Assembly (NCBI RefSeq): GCF_022179445.1
Contig: NZ_BPQU01000019.1
Span: forward strand, 1 to 64,000
Reading direction: 5' to 3'
Source of the DNA: Methylobacterium mesophilicum
GTDB taxonomy: Bacteria > Pseudomonadota > Alphaproteobacteria > Rhizobiales > Beijerinckiaceae
DNA length: 64,000 nt
Positions 17,662-27,226 of the stretch are shown here, piece after piece. Numbering within the stretch: the stretch's first letter is position 1; each line of letters starts with the position of its first letter. The notes under the pieces were generated by a model. The model saw only the letters and a list, made by a program, of their open reading frames with translations, did not search any database and had not been told where the DNA came from. Both the position numbers and the translations under genes were made by a program.

Positions 17662-20600
17662 ATGCGCCTCAACGTCTCCGCCTGGGCGATCCGGAAGCCG
17701 CTGCCCTCGGTGGTGCTGTTCCTGGTCCTGATGATCTTGGGGCTGGTCAGCTTCCGCGCCCTGCCGATCACCCGGTTCCCGAACATCGACATCCCGATCG
17801 TCTCGGTGACGATCACCCAGTCGGGCGCGGCGCCGGCCGAGCTTCAGACCCAGGTCACCAAGTGGGTCGAGGATTCCGTCGCCGGGGTGAAGGGCGTCAA
17901 GCACATCCTGTCCACCATCACCGAGGGCATCTCGACCACGACGATCGAGTTCCGCCTGGAGGTGAACCAGGACCGGGCGACCAACGACGTCAAGGACGCG
18001 CTCAGCAAGATCCGCCAGAACCTGCCGCGGACCATCGACGAGCCGATCGTCTCCCGGGTCGAGATCGCCGGCCTGCCGATCATGGTCTACGGCGCCTCCG
18101 CGCCTGCGATGACGCCCGAGGACCTGTCGTGGTTCGTGGACGACGTGGTCGCCCGGGGCCTGCAGAGCGTGAAGGGCGTCGGCGGCGTCGAGCGCCTGGG
18201 CGGCGTCGCCCGGGAGATCCGGGTCACCCTGAAGCCCGACCGCCTGCTGGCGCTCGGCATCACCGCGGCGGACGTGAACCGGCAGCTGCGCCTGACGTCG
18301 GCCGACATGGCGGGCGGGCGCGGCGAGGTCGGCGGGCAGGAACAGTCGATCCGCGCGCTCGCCGCCTCGGCGAGCCTCGACACCCTGGCCAAGACCTCGA
18401 TCGTGGTGCCGGGCAACCGCAAGGTCCGGCTCGACGAGCTGGCGACTCTGTCGGACACCGCCGAGGAGCCGCGCACCTTCGCGCGCTTCAACGGCGAGCC
18501 GGTCGTGGCCTTCGCGGTCTCCCGGGCCAGCGGCGCCAGCGACGCCGACGTCTCGGTCGGGGTCGCCAAGAAGATCGCCGCGCTCCACGCGGCCAACCCG
18601 GACGTGCGGTTCGACCTGATCGACACCAGCGTCGTCAACACCATCGGCAACTACCACTCGGCCATGATGGGCCTGATCGAGGGCGCGGCGCTCGCGGTCG
18701 TCGTGGTGCTGCTGTTCCTGCGCGACTGGCGCGCCACGCTGATCGCCGCCGTGGCGCTGCCGCTCTCGGTGCTGCCGACCTTCTGGGTGATGAGCACGCT
18801 CGGCTTCTCGCTCAACGCCGTGAGCCTGCTGGCGATCACGCTGGTCACCGGCATCCTGGTGGACGATGCGATCGTGGAGATCGAGAACATCGTCCGGCAC
18901 ATGCGGATGGGGAAATCGCCCTATCGCGCCTCGCTCGAGGCCGCCGACGAGATCGGGCTCGCGGTCATCGCCATCACGGCGACGATCATCGCGATCTTCT
19001 CGCCGGTCTCGTTCATGGGCGGCATCGCGGGCCAGTATTTCAAGCAATTCGGCCTGACCATCGCGGCCGCCGTGTTCATGTCGCTGCTGGTGGCGCGGCT
19101 GATCACGCCGCTGCTCGCCGCCTACTTCCTGCGCGACCACGGCCCCGACCACACGACGGACGGGATCGTGATGCGCGGCTACACCCGGCTGGTGGCCTGG
19201 TCGGTCCGGCACAAGTTCATCACGCTGATCCTCGGCATCGCGTGCTTTGCCGGCTCGATCGCCTCCACGGGGCTCCTGCCGGCGGGCTTCCTGCCGGCGG
19301 AGGACCAGGCCCGCACGCTGTTCGTGCTGGAGCTGCCCCCGGGCGCCCGGCTGCCCGACACGGTGAAGCTCAGCGACGCGATCGAGCAGAAGATCCGGGC
19401 GCTGCCCGAGGTGAAGAGCGTGTTCGTGGACGGCGGCCGGCAATTGCCCGGCAAGAAGGAGGTCCGGCTCGCGACGCTGACCATCAACCTCACGCCGAAG
19501 AACACCCGCCACCGCACGCAGAAGCAGGTCGACGCGGAGATCGCCGCGATCCTGCGCGAGGAGCCCGACATCCGGTTCTGGGCCCTGCGCGAGAGCGGTC
19601 AGCGCGACATGGCGCTGATCATAGCCGGGCCCGACAAGGCCGTGGTGGCCGACGTGGCGGCCAAGCTCCAGCGCGAGGCGGCCCAGATCCCGCACCTCGT
19701 CAACGTGATGTCGACGGCCCCGCTCGACCGGACCGAGATCCGCATCCGCCCCAAGCCCGGGGTCGCGGCCGATCTCGGCGTCTCCACCGACACCATCGCG
19801 GAGACCGTCCGGGTCGGGACGATCGGCGACATCGGCATGAACCTCGCCAAGTTCAACGCCACCGACCGGCAGGTGCCGATCCGGGTGCAGCTGCCCGAGA
19901 GCCTGCGCGGCCGGCTGTCCGAACTCGAGACCCTGAAGGTCCCGGTGAAGGGCGGCGCCGCGGTGCCGCTGGCGACGGTGGCCGACATCAGCCTCGGCCA
20001 GGGTCCCACCGGCATCGACCGCTACGACCGCTCCGTGCGCGTCGCCATCGAGGGCGACATGCAGGGCACCGACGCGCTGGCCGAGCTGATCAAGCAGGTC
20101 ATGAACCTGCCCACCGCCAAGAACCTGCCGCCCGGGGTGACGATCAGCCAGACCGGCGACGCCGAGGTGATGGGCGAGGTGTTCGAGGGCTTCGCGCTGG
20201 CCATGGGCGCCGGCCTGATGATGGTGTTCGGCGTGCTGATCCTGCTGTTCGGCAACTTCCTGCAGCCGCTCACCATCCTGTTCTCGCTGCCGCTCTCCAT
20301 CGGCGGCGCGATCCTGGCGCTGCTGATCTGCAACATGCCGATCTCGATGCCGGTGGTGATCGGCATCCTGATGCTCATGGGCGTGGTGACCAAGAACGCG
20401 ATCATGCTGGTCGATTTCGCGGTCGAGCAGATCCATGCCGGGGTCGACCGCACCACCGCGATCGTCGATGCCGGCCGCAAGCGCGCCCGGCCGATCGTGA
20501 TGACCACGATCGCGATGGCCGCCGGCATGGTGCCCTCCGCGATGGCGTTCGGCATCGGCGGCGAGTTCCGCGCCCCGATGGCGGTGGCGGTGATCGGCGG

Positions 20601-20802
20601 CCTGATCGTCTCGACCGTGCTGTCGCTGGTGTTCGTGCCGGCGATCTTCGTGCTGATGGACGACCTCTCGCGCCTGCTCGGGCGGCTGTTCGGCCGCTTC
20701 GTGGGCGAGCGGGACGACCCGCAGGACGAGCCGGGCTACGACGAGGCGCGGCATCCGGCCAATGACGGCCGGGCGCTGCCGCCGCGGATCGCCGCGGAAT
20801 AG
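17662..20802 (+). CDS. RND multidrug efflux pump, HAE1 family
   Basis: A 1046-residue inner-membrane proton-driven exporter of the AcrB/MexF type. It has twelve predicted helices in two similar halves, each with a large periplasmic loop. The proton-relay residues are visible: the VDDAIVEIENI motif in TM4 has both Asp, and TKNAIMLVDFA in TM10 has the Lys. It starts MRLNVSAWAIRKPLPSVVLF with an AGGA site. It forms an operon with the adaptor upstream. No outer-membrane TolC-like gene is in the window, so a channel encoded elsewhere must be used. Substrates are unknown. Confidence 0.93.
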   Translation: MRLNVSAWAIRKPLPSVVLFLVLMILGLVSFRALPITRFPNIDIPIVSVTITQSGAAPAELQTQVTKWVEDSVAGVKGVKHILSTITEGISTTTIEFRLEVNQDRATNDVKDALSKIRQNLPRTIDEPIVSRVEIAGLPIMVYGASAPAMTPEDLSWFVDDVVARGLQSVKGVGGVERLGGVAREIRVTLKPDRLLALGITAADVNRQLRLTSADMAGGRGEVGGQEQSIRALAASASLDTLAKTSIVVPGNRKVRLDELATLSDTAEEPRTFARFNGEPVVAFAVSRASGASDADVSVGVAKKIAALHAANPDVRFDLIDTSVVNTIGNYHSAMMGLIEGAALAVVVVLLFLRDWRATLIAAVALPLSVLPTFWVMSTLGFSLNAVSLLAITLVTGILVDDAIVEIENIVRHMRMGKSPYRASLEAADEIGLAVIAITATIIAIFSPVSFMGGIAGQYFKQFGLTIAAAVFMSLLVARLITPLLAAYFLRDHGPDHTTDGIVMRGYTRLVAWSVRHKFITLILGIACFAGSIASTGLLPAGFLPAEDQARTLFVLELPPGARLPDTVKLSDAIEQKIRALPEVKSVFVDGGRQLPGKKEVRLATLTINLTPKNTRHRTQKQVDAEIAAILREEPDIRFWALRESGQRDMALIIAGPDKAVVADVAAKLQREAAQIPHLVNVMSTAPLDRTEIRIRPKPGVAADLGVSTDTIAETVRVGTIGDIGMNLAKFNATDRQVPIRVQLPESLRGRLSELETLKVPVKGGAAVPLATVADISLGQGPTGIDRYDRSVRVAIEGDMQGTDALAELIKQVMNLPTAKNLPPGVTISQTGDAEVMGEVFEGFALAMGAGLMMVFGVLILLFGNFLQPLTILFSLPLSIGGAILALLICNMPISMPVVIGILMLMGVVTKNAIMLVDFAVEQIHAGVDRTTAIVDAGRKRARPIVMTTIAMAAGMVPSAMAFGIGGEFRAPMAVAVIGGLIVSTVLSLVFVPAIFVLMDDLSRLLGRLFGRFVGERDDPQDEPGYDEARHPANDGRALPPRIAAE

Positions 20803-20885
20803 CGCAGGGCGGCCGCTTCCGCATTGCGCCCGGGGCCGCGATGGGATGTGACTCCCGCCGTCGAATCAACGGGGAATCGGGAAGC

Positions 20886-21443
20886 ATGTCGGGTGGTCAC
20901 GGGGCGATCGAGGGTTCGAACAAGCGCGTCGCGCTGCTGATCTCGATCCTGGCTTTGTTCCTCGCCTTCAGCGAGACCCTGGGCAAGGCGGCGCAGACGG
21001 ATTCGATCGGCTCGAATGTCGAGGCGGCCAACCAGTGGGCCTATTTCCAGGCGCGCACGATCCGCTCGACGGTGCTCAAGACCGCCGACGAGGCGATCGC
21101 GCTGGTGCCGCCCGGCCCGAACCAGGACGCGATCGCGGCCAAGCGCGCCGAATGGGCCAAGACCCTGGCGCGCTGGGAATCCGAGCCCGCCACCGGCGAG
21201 GGCCGCAAGGAGCTGACCGCGAAGGCCCGCGCCTCCGAGGAGCGGCGCGACCTGTCGCTGCTGCGCTACCACCATTATGAATTGGCCTCCGCGGCCTTCC
21301 AGATCGGCATCGTGCTCGCCTCGGCCGAGGTGATCACCGGCATCGCCATCCTGGTCTTCGCGGGCGGGTTCCTGGGACTGGCCGGGGCGGCGCTGCTCGG
21401 CTTCGGCTACCTGGCGCCGCACGCCCTGCCGTTCTTCCACTGA
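20886..21443 (+). CDS. DUF4337-family membrane protein
   Basis: A 185-residue protein matching the DUF4337 layout. A first helix at about residues 15-35 (VALLISILALFLAFSETLG) is followed by the family block NVEAANQWAYFQARTIRST, a charged helical region and two C-terminal helices (FQIGIVLASAEVITGIAILV and FLGLAGAALLGFGYLAPHAL). The ATG at 20886 follows GGGAAG; the frame extends to 20841 without a better start. It follows the RND pump by 83 bases. Function of the family is unknown. Confidence 0.85.
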   Translation: MSGGHGAIEGSNKRVALLISILALFLAFSETLGKAAQTDSIGSNVEAANQWAYFQARTIRSTVLKTADEAIALVPPGPNQDAIAAKRAEWAKTLARWESEPATGEGRKELTAKARASEERRDLSLLRYHHYELASAAFQIGIVLASAEVITGIAILVFAGGFLGLAGAALLGFGYLAPHALPFFH

Positions 21444-21581
21444 AGCATCGTCCCTTCCACCAAAGCATCGTCCCGGACGGGGGTGACCCGCCCCCGGATT
21501 GATGCTCTGACTCGGTGAACGACGTGCGCGCGGCCCGGGGCCGCGACAGCCGTCACGGTTTCACCGGGGGGACGTTGCGCG

Positions 21582-22115
21582 ATGGCCGACAGGGACGACG
21601 AACAGCAGGGGCGCCTGACGCGGATCGCCAGCGGGATCTTCCTCCACACCGAGCACGCGATCTACGCGGCGCTCGGACTGCTCCTGGCGGTCACGGCCCT
21701 TGTCGCGCTGGTCGAGGCCGCCGGGTTGACCTGGGAGGCGCTGCGCTCCCTCGGGGGCGCCACGCAGATCCTGGAGGTCATCGACCGGCTGCTGTTCCTG
21801 CTGATGCTGATCGAGATCCTGCACACCGTGCGGGTCTCGATGCGGTCCGGCAAGCTGACCTGCGAGCCGTTCCTGATCGTCGGCCTGATCGCCTCGATCC
21901 GACGGGTGCTGGTGATCACCCTGCAATCCTCGGAGATCACCCACGCCAAGGACTGGTCCCCGGAGAAGCAGGCGCTGTTCAACGCCTCGATGATCGAACT
22001 CGGCGTGCTGGCCGGGCTGATCCTCACGATGGTTCTGGCGATCTTCATGCTCCACCGCGCCCGCGACGACGGCAAGCCGGCGGGCGAGGAATCGGAGGAG
22101 CATGCCGGGGCTTGA
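21582..22115 (+). CDS. PsiE-like small membrane protein
   Basis: A 177-residue protein with four hydrophobic helices (about residues 24-48, 65-85, 98-118 and 140-162). The order and the segments VIDRLLFLLMLIEILHTVRV and EPFLIVGLIASIRRVLVIT match the phosphate-starvation-inducible PsiE family of unknown function. The tail is charged (DDGKPAGEESEEHAGA). No Pho-box is obvious. It converges with tspO, with 6 bases between them. Confidence 0.8.
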   Translation: MADRDDEQQGRLTRIASGIFLHTEHAIYAALGLLLAVTALVALVEAAGLTWEALRSLGGATQILEVIDRLLFLLMLIEILHTVRVSMRSGKLTCEPFLIVGLIASIRRVLVITLQSSEITHAKDWSPEKQALFNASMIELGVLAGLILTMVLAIFMLHRARDDGKPAGEESEEHAGA

Positions 22116-22121
22116 GCCCCC

Positions 22122-22640
22122 TCAGTTCAACCGCAGGATCGCGGCGTTGAGCAGCGTCGCGAAGGCGACCCAGGCGGCGTAGGGCACGAGCAGCCAGGCC
22201 GCCGCCTGGTCGAACCGCCAGGTCAGGCGGATCGACCACAGCACCATCACCAGCAGCATCGCCACGACGATCAGCCCCGAGCCGATGGCGTGGGCGGTGA
22301 AGAACACCGGTGTCCAGGCCGCGTTCAGCACGAGCTGGACCAGGAAGGCGGCGAGCGCCAGCCACCAGCCCTCGCGGCTCGGACCGGTGCGGGGCATCGC
22401 GCCGAGCAGCCGCCACAGCGCGACGGCGATCATCGTGTAGAGCACCGTCCAGGCCACGGGGAAAAGCCAGTTCGGCGGGTTGAAGGACGGCTTGTTCAGG
22501 CTCGCGTACCAGCCCGGGATCTCCGCCTGGGTCGCCGCAGAGCCGATCGCGGCGGTGATCACCACCGGAACGATCGCGGCGGCCAGCCGCAGCCAGGGCG
22601 GCAGGGCCGAACCCTCGGGAACTTGTGTCGCGGCCCGCAT
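22122..22640 (-). CDS. tspO: TspO/MBR-family tryptophan-rich sensory protein
   Basis: A 172-residue outer-membrane/envelope protein of the TspO (peripheral benzodiazepine receptor) family, which binds porphyrins and in photosynthetic alphaproteobacteria modulates pigment gene expression. Five helices and the family signatures are clear: WYASLNKPSFNPPNWLFPVAW and VLNAAWTPVFF. The ATG at 22640 gives the normal N-terminus; the frame stays open to 22784, reading into the next gene's leader. Diverges from the PLP-enzyme gene. Confidence 0.9.
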   Translation of the reverse strand: MRAATQVPEGSALPPWLRLAAAIVPVVITAAIGSAATQAEIPGWYASLNKPSFNPPNWLFPVAWTVLYTMIAVALWRLLGAMPRTGPSREGWWLALAAFLVQLVLNAAWTPVFFTAHAIGSGLIVVAMLLVMVLWSIRLTWRFDQAAAWLLVPYAAWVAFATLLNAAILRLN

Positions 22641-22777
22641 CGTCGTTCGTTCTCCGTGGGAGCCGCGTCCCGATACGCGCATGCGGGCTCTCGGGATGCG
22701 GCACAATCCAGATTGCACAGGTTGCAGGGACGCATGCGCCGTGGCACGCGCCCGTTTCCATCCGCCGGAATCGCCAG

Positions 22778-23980
22778 ATGTCACAGCCTAACGCGCCGCA
22801 AGGGGATACGGATACCGGCAACGGCACGCCGGCGGGCTTCTCCCGCCGCAGCCTCGCCGCGCAGGCCATGGGCCGGATCGAGCCCGAGACCCGCGCGGTG
22901 GTGATGCCGCTGCACCTCTCCACCACGTTCATCCGCGACCCCGACAACGGCTACAGCTCGGGCTACTGCTACGCCCGGCCCGACAACGCCACCGTGCGCG
23001 AGGCCGAGGCCGTGCTGGCGATGCTGGAGGGGGCGCAGGCCGGCGCCCTGCTGTTCGGCTCCGGCATGGCGGCGGCGACCGCCGTGTTCGGCGCCCTGGA
23101 GCCGGGCGACCACGTCGTCGCCGGCACCGTGATGTACTGGGCGCTCAAGCGCTGGCTGCGCGAGGAGGCGCCCCGCCGCGGGCTGGGCCTGACCTTCGTG
23201 GACACCGACGACCTGGAGGCCCTGCGCGCCGCGATCGAGCCCGGCCGGACCAAGCTCGTCTGGATCGAGACCCCCGGCAACCCGCTCTGGACCGTGACCG
23301 ACATCGCGGCCGCCGCCGAGATCGCCCACGCGGCCGGAGCGCGGCTGGCGGTCGATTCCACGGCGGCCTCGCCGGTCCACACCCGCCCGCTGGAACTCGG
23401 CGCCGACATCGTGATGCATTCCGGCACCAAGATCCTGAACGGCCATTCCGACGTGGTGGCGGGCGTGCTCGCCGGCGCGAAGGCCGACGCGTTCTGGGAG
23501 CGGATCCGGGGCATCCGCGCCGGCAGCGGCGGCATCCTCGGACCCTTCGAGGCCTACCTGCTGATGCGCTCGCTCCGGACCCTGCACCTCCGGGCCGCGG
23601 CGCAATCGGCGGGCGCCCTGCGGCTCGCCGAGCGCCTGAGCCTGCATCCGCATGTGAGCCACGTCCTGTATCCGGGCCTGCCCGACGATCCCGGGCACGC
23701 GGTGGCGCGCCGGCAGATGCAGGACGGCTTCGGCTTCATGCTGTCGATCCGGGTGGCGGGCGGCGAGGCCGCCGCGATCGCCACCGCGGCACGGGTGCGG
23801 CTGTGGAAGCGCGCGACCTCGCTCGGCGGCGTCGAGAGCCTGATCGAGCACCGGGCTTCGGTGGAGGGGCCGGGCAGCCCCTGCCCGCCTGACCTGCTGC
23901 GCCTGTCCACCGGGATCGAGGACACGCAGGACCTGTTCGACGACCTCGACCAGGCCCTGCGCGGGGCGCACGACGACTGA
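22778..23980 (+). CDS. Cys/Met-metabolism PLP-dependent enzyme (cystathionine gamma-synthase/lyase family)
   Basis: A 400-residue fold-type I PLP enzyme. The PLP lysine is in MHSGTKILNGHSDVVAGVL. Other hallmarks are the start region TRAVVMPLHLSTTFIRD, the YARPDNATVREAEAVLA box, GSGMAAATAVFGAL, IETPGNPLWTVTDI and the C-terminal SLGGVESLIEHRAS. Family members perform cystathionine gamma-synthase, beta/gamma-lyase or O-acyl-homoserine sulfhydrylase reactions and cannot be separated by sequence alone. The ATG at 22778 gives the typical N-terminus but has a weak ribosome-binding site. Confidence 0.88.
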   Translation: MSQPNAPQGDTDTGNGTPAGFSRRSLAAQAMGRIEPETRAVVMPLHLSTTFIRDPDNGYSSGYCYARPDNATVREAEAVLAMLEGAQAGALLFGSGMAAATAVFGALEPGDHVVAGTVMYWALKRWLREEAPRRGLGLTFVDTDDLEALRAAIEPGRTKLVWIETPGNPLWTVTDIAAAAEIAHAAGARLAVDSTAASPVHTRPLELGADIVMHSGTKILNGHSDVVAGVLAGAKADAFWERIRGIRAGSGGILGPFEAYLLMRSLRTLHLRAAAQSAGALRLAERLSLHPHVSHVLYPGLPDDPGHAVARRQMQDGFGFMLSIRVAGGEAAAIATAARVRLWKRATSLGGVESLIEHRASVEGPGSPCPPDLLRLSTGIEDTQDLFDDLDQALRGAHDD

Positions 23981-24071
23981 CGCGGGCGCGCGTGGTGCCG
24001 AAAGCCGTCCTGGCGCGTTGTGCCGGCAATTCCGCCGGCGACCATCGCCACAGACCGCGAGCCTCACGATC

Positions 24072-24545
24072 ATGCCTGTCCCCTTCCGTGCCGCCGTCCC
24101 CGGGGCGCTCGCGCTCCTGGCCCTCGCCTCCGGATCCGCCCGGGCCGACACGGTGCCGAACCTCGACGTGGAGTCGACCTGCAAGTCGGCGCAGGTCGCC
24201 AACACCTCGATCAGCGATCAGGCCAACTACGACGGCTGCCTCCGGTCCGAGCGGGAGGCCAAGCGCCAGGCCGCGAACAACTGGGGCAACTACAGCCCCG
24301 CGGCCAAGCGCCAGTGCGAGAACCAGTTCAAGGCCGGGGGCTACCCGTCCTACGTCGAGATGGTGACCTGCCTGGAACTGGCCTCCGGCTCGGTGCCGAC
24401 CCAGTCCGGCCAGGGCGGAACGGCCACCAGCGGCCCCGGCGCGCCCAAGGACGGCACGGCGCCTCGGGAAGGCGGCGCCAACCTGACCAAGGAGCCGCCC
24501 GCCAGCCAGCGCACGAACCCGATCGAGGTTCTGGAGAACAAGTAG
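24072..24545 (+). CDS. Secreted four-cysteine protein, unknown function
   Basis: A 157-residue exported protein. Residues 1-23 form a signal peptide (ending SARA-D). The mature part has four Cys (STCKS, YDGCLRS, RQCENQ, MVTCLEL), likely two disulfides, in a helical stretch of about 80 residues. A low-complexity Gly/Pro/Thr tail follows. Homologous-looking short periplasmic proteins are frequent in Rhizobiales, but I cannot assign a function. The start is chosen from the signal peptide. Confidence 0.75.
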   Translation: MPVPFRAAVPGALALLALASGSARADTVPNLDVESTCKSAQVANTSISDQANYDGCLRSEREAKRQAANNWGNYSPAAKRQCENQFKAGGYPSYVEMVTCLELASGSVPTQSGQGGTATSGPGAPKDGTAPREGGANLTKEPPASQRTNPIEVLENK

Positions 24546-24557
24546 GCCGCATACCAA

Positions 24558-24578
24558 GCCCCCGGCGCGCCCGGGGGC
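24558..24578 (+). terminator. GC stem-loop after the four-Cys protein gene
   Basis: An 8-bp perfect stem (24558-24565 with 24571-24578), CCCCCGG-type, with a 5-base loop, 12 bases after the stop. It is not followed by a T run on this strand, so termination is only possible. Confidence 0.45.
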
Positions 24579-24640
24579 GCAAAAGCCGGCCGCATCATGG
24601 TATGCGCGGGTTCCCCCCGCGCGCAGCCCCCACCCGATCC

Positions 24641-25570
24641 GTGAACGCCCTCGCCATCATCGCCCCGATCTTCGGGATCGTCCTGATCGGCTGGGGCGCG
24701 GCGCTCACCGGCCTGCTCTCCGACAAGGTGAGCGACGGCCTGTCGGAATACGTGTTCGCGGTGGCGGTGCCGGCCCTGATCATCGCCACGCTGACCCGGC
24801 CCGGGATGACCGGCGAGATCGCCTGGACCTACTGGGCCGCCTATTTCGGCGGGGCGGGCGTGTCCTGGTTCGTCGGCACGCTGATCGCCCGGCGGCGCGC
24901 CGGGATCGAAAGGCGCGGCGCGATCCTGCACGGCTTCGCGGCCAGCCAGTCGAACACCGTGTTCGTCGGCGTGCCGATGATCCTCCAGGCCTACGGCGAG
25001 GACGGCGCCTTTCCGCTGTTCATGCTGCTCGCCGTCCACCTTCCGCTGATGATGGGCTGCGCCACCTTCCTGATCGAGTCCGATTCCGGCCTGCCGGTCC
25101 TGGCGCGCCTCCGCGGCCTCGGCCTGGTCCTGCTCAAGAATCCGATCTTCGTGGCGCTCCTGATCGGCATGGCCATGAAGGGTCTCGGAATCACCCCGGC
25201 CGGGATCCCCAAGGCCCTGATCGATGCCTTCGCGGGCACCGCCTCGACCTGCGCGCTGGTGGCGCTCGGCGCGGGGCTCAAGCGCTACCGGGTGCTGTTC
25301 GACCTCAAGGGCGCGCTGGTGATCGCGTGCCTGAAGAACCTGCTGCACCCGCTGGCCGTGTGGGTGCTCGCCTTCCACGTCTTCAAGATGCCGACGGCCT
25401 ACGCGGGCGTCGCCACCCTGTTCGCCGCCATGCCGGTGGGGATCAACGCCTACCTGCTGGCGGCGCGCTACCGGACCGAGACCGGGATGGTCGCGGCCTC
25501 GGTGCTGGTCTCGACCCTGATGGCGCCGTTGACGACGCTCCTGTGGCTGGCGATCCTCGGCCGGGCGTGA
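24641..25570 (+). CDS. AEC-family (auxin efflux carrier-like) transporter
   Basis: A 309-residue inner-membrane carrier with about ten helices, in the AEC family that exports organic anions such as malate or auxin-like compounds. Family landmarks are the start (NALAIIAPIFGIVLIGWGAA), HGFAASQSNTVFVGVPMI with its conserved Asn, LLKNPIFVALLIG, CLKNLLHPLAVWVLA and FAAMPVGINAYLLA. The GTG at 24641 gives the standard N-terminus. An in-frame ATG at 24602 would add 13 residues; neither has a convincing ribosome-binding site. Confidence 0.85.
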   Translation: MNALAIIAPIFGIVLIGWGAALTGLLSDKVSDGLSEYVFAVAVPALIIATLTRPGMTGEIAWTYWAAYFGGAGVSWFVGTLIARRRAGIERRGAILHGFAASQSNTVFVGVPMILQAYGEDGAFPLFMLLAVHLPLMMGCATFLIESDSGLPVLARLRGLGLVLLKNPIFVALLIGMAMKGLGITPAGIPKALIDAFAGTASTCALVALGAGLKRYRVLFDLKGALVIACLKNLLHPLAVWVLAFHVFKMPTAYAGVATLFAAMPVGINAYLLAARYRTETGMVAASVLVSTLMAPLTTLLWLAILGRA

Positions 25571-25679
25571 CGCTCGGAGCCCAGCGTCACCGGGCGCATT
25601 GGACGGCAGGCCGTCCGGGTCTAGGTTGACGTCAAGCGCGGGGCCGAAGCCCGCCACACCCTGTCGGCGAGGAAATCCC

Positions 25680-26909
25680 ATGAACGCTCCGATGCGCCCC
25701 CCGGGCAGCGCCTCCCCGTCCGCCCCGGCCTCGGCGCGCTTCGTCTGGGAGGACCCGTTCCTGCTGGACGACCAGCTCACCGAGGACGAGCGGGCGATCC
25801 GCGACGTGGCCCAGAGCTTCGCGCAGGAGCAGCTCCTGCCCGGCATCGTCGAAGCCTACGCCGAGGAGAAGACCGATCCCGGGCTGTTCCGGAAGATGGG
25901 GGAGCTCGGCCTGCTCGGCGTGACCCTGCCGGAGGAATACGGCTGCGCCGGCGCCTCCTACGTCGCCTACGGGCTGGTGGCGCGGGCCGTCGAGGCGGTG
26001 GATTCCGGCTACCGCTCGATGATGAGCGTGCAATCCTCGCTGGTGATGTACCCGATCCACGCCTACGGCTCGGAAGCGCAGCGCCAGAAATTCCTGCCCA
26101 AGCTCGCCTCGGGCGAGTGGATCGGCTGCTTCGGCCTGACCGAACCCGATGCCGGCTCCGATCCCGCCGGCATGAAGACCAAGGCGGAGAAGATCGACGG
26201 CGGCTACCGGATCTCGGGCGCCAAGATGTGGATCTCGAACGCCCCCTTCGCGGACGTGTTCGTGGTCTGGGCGAAGTCCGACGCGCATGAGGGCGCGATC
26301 CGCGGCTTCCTGCTCGAGAAGGGCATGAAGGGCCTCTCCGCGCCGACCCTGAAGGGCAAGCTGTCCCTGCGCGCCTCCACCACCGGCGAGATCGTCATGG
26401 AGGGCGTCGAGGTCGGCGAGGACGCGCTGCTCCCCGACGTCTCGGGGCTGAAAGGTCCGTTCGGCTGCCTCAACCGGGCGCGCTACGGCATCTCCTGGGG
26501 GGCGATGGGCGCCGCGGAGGATTGCTGGCACCGGGCGCGCAACTACACCCTGGAGCGCAAGCAGTTCGGTCGGCCCCTGGCGCAAACGCAGTTGGTCCAG
26601 AAAAAGCTCGCCGACATGCAGACCGAGATCACCCTCGGGCTTCAGGCCTCCCTGCGGGTCGGGCGGCTGATGGACGAGGGCCGGATGGCCCCCGAGATGA
26701 TCTCGCTGATCAAGCGCAACAATTGCGGCAAGGCCCTCGATATCGCCCGCACCGCCCGCGACATGCACGGCGGCAACGGCATCATGGGCGAGTACCACGT
26801 GATGCGCCACGCCCAGAACCTCGAGACGGTGAACACCTACGAGGGCACCCACGACGTCCACGCGCTGATCCTGGGCCGGGCGCAAACGGGGCTGCAGGCG
26901 TTTTTTTGA
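25680..26909 (+). CDS. gcdH: Glutaryl-CoA dehydrogenase
   Basis: A 409-residue acyl-CoA dehydrogenase of the glutaryl-CoA type, which oxidises and decarboxylates glutaryl-CoA to crotonyl-CoA in lysine/tryptophan breakdown. Seen are FGLTEPDAGSDPAGM (FAD/substrate loop), KMWISNAPFADVFVVWAK, the ARYGISWGAMGAAEDCWH helix, MHGGNGIMGEYHV, and the catalytic Glu in NTYEGTHDVHALILGRA. These are subfamily-specific. GAGGA before the ATG supports the start. The last codons are TTT TTT TGA preceded by G, so the gene ends in a run of seven T. Confidence 0.92.
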   Translation: MNAPMRPPGSASPSAPASARFVWEDPFLLDDQLTEDERAIRDVAQSFAQEQLLPGIVEAYAEEKTDPGLFRKMGELGLLGVTLPEEYGCAGASYVAYGLVARAVEAVDSGYRSMMSVQSSLVMYPIHAYGSEAQRQKFLPKLASGEWIGCFGLTEPDAGSDPAGMKTKAEKIDGGYRISGAKMWISNAPFADVFVVWAKSDAHEGAIRGFLLEKGMKGLSAPTLKGKLSLRASTTGEIVMEGVEVGEDALLPDVSGLKGPFGCLNRARYGISWGAMGAAEDCWHRARNYTLERKQFGRPLAQTQLVQKKLADMQTEITLGLQASLRVGRLMDEGRMAPEMISLIKRNNCGKALDIARTARDMHGGNGIMGEYHVMRHAQNLETVNTYEGTHDVHALILGRAQTGLQAFF

Positions 26910-27016
26910 GAGCGCGACAGCACTGTTTCCGGACGCGCAGGTCTTGCGCGACGAAGCATTCGGGGCCTTCAGCGGACGAGGCGCTCCGGATCTGCCATGC
27001 GCCCTCCCCCGCAGAG

Positions 27017-27226
27017 CTGCGGCCTACACAGTTTTGAGGCACCGGCGCTCCTGCACGCCGCGACGCGCGCCCTCTCCCGTGCGGGAGAGGGTTGGGGTGA
27101 GGGACCGGGGCTTTCCGGACAGGTCGCATCCCTCACCCTGTCCCTCTCCCGTGCGGGAGAGGGGACCCGCGCCTCCTCCGCCAGCGGCAGGACCACGGCT
27201 CTGACCGAAACCTGTATAGCCCGTAG
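27017..27226. mobile_element. 210-bp MITE-like element, copy 1
   Basis: An element of 210 bases with imperfect terminal inverted repeats. The left end is CTGCGGCCTACACAG and the right end, reversed, is CTACGGGCTATACAG. It is flanked by CCCGCAGAG (27008-27016) and CCCGCAAAG (27227-27235), an 8/9 match that looks like a target-site duplication. The inside holds nested palindromes around CTCTCCCGTGCGGGAGAG. A copy of the same length lies at 49123-49332. It encodes no protein, so it would depend on a transposase supplied elsewhere. Flanks resemble a broken family A repeat. Confidence 0.75.

Noticed and set aside
17617..20754. A 1045-codon open frame antisense to the RND pump gene
   Set aside because: The real gene is the plus-strand pump. 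The antisense translation is His/Asp/Arg-rich low-complexity text without domains, a side effect of high GC at third positions.
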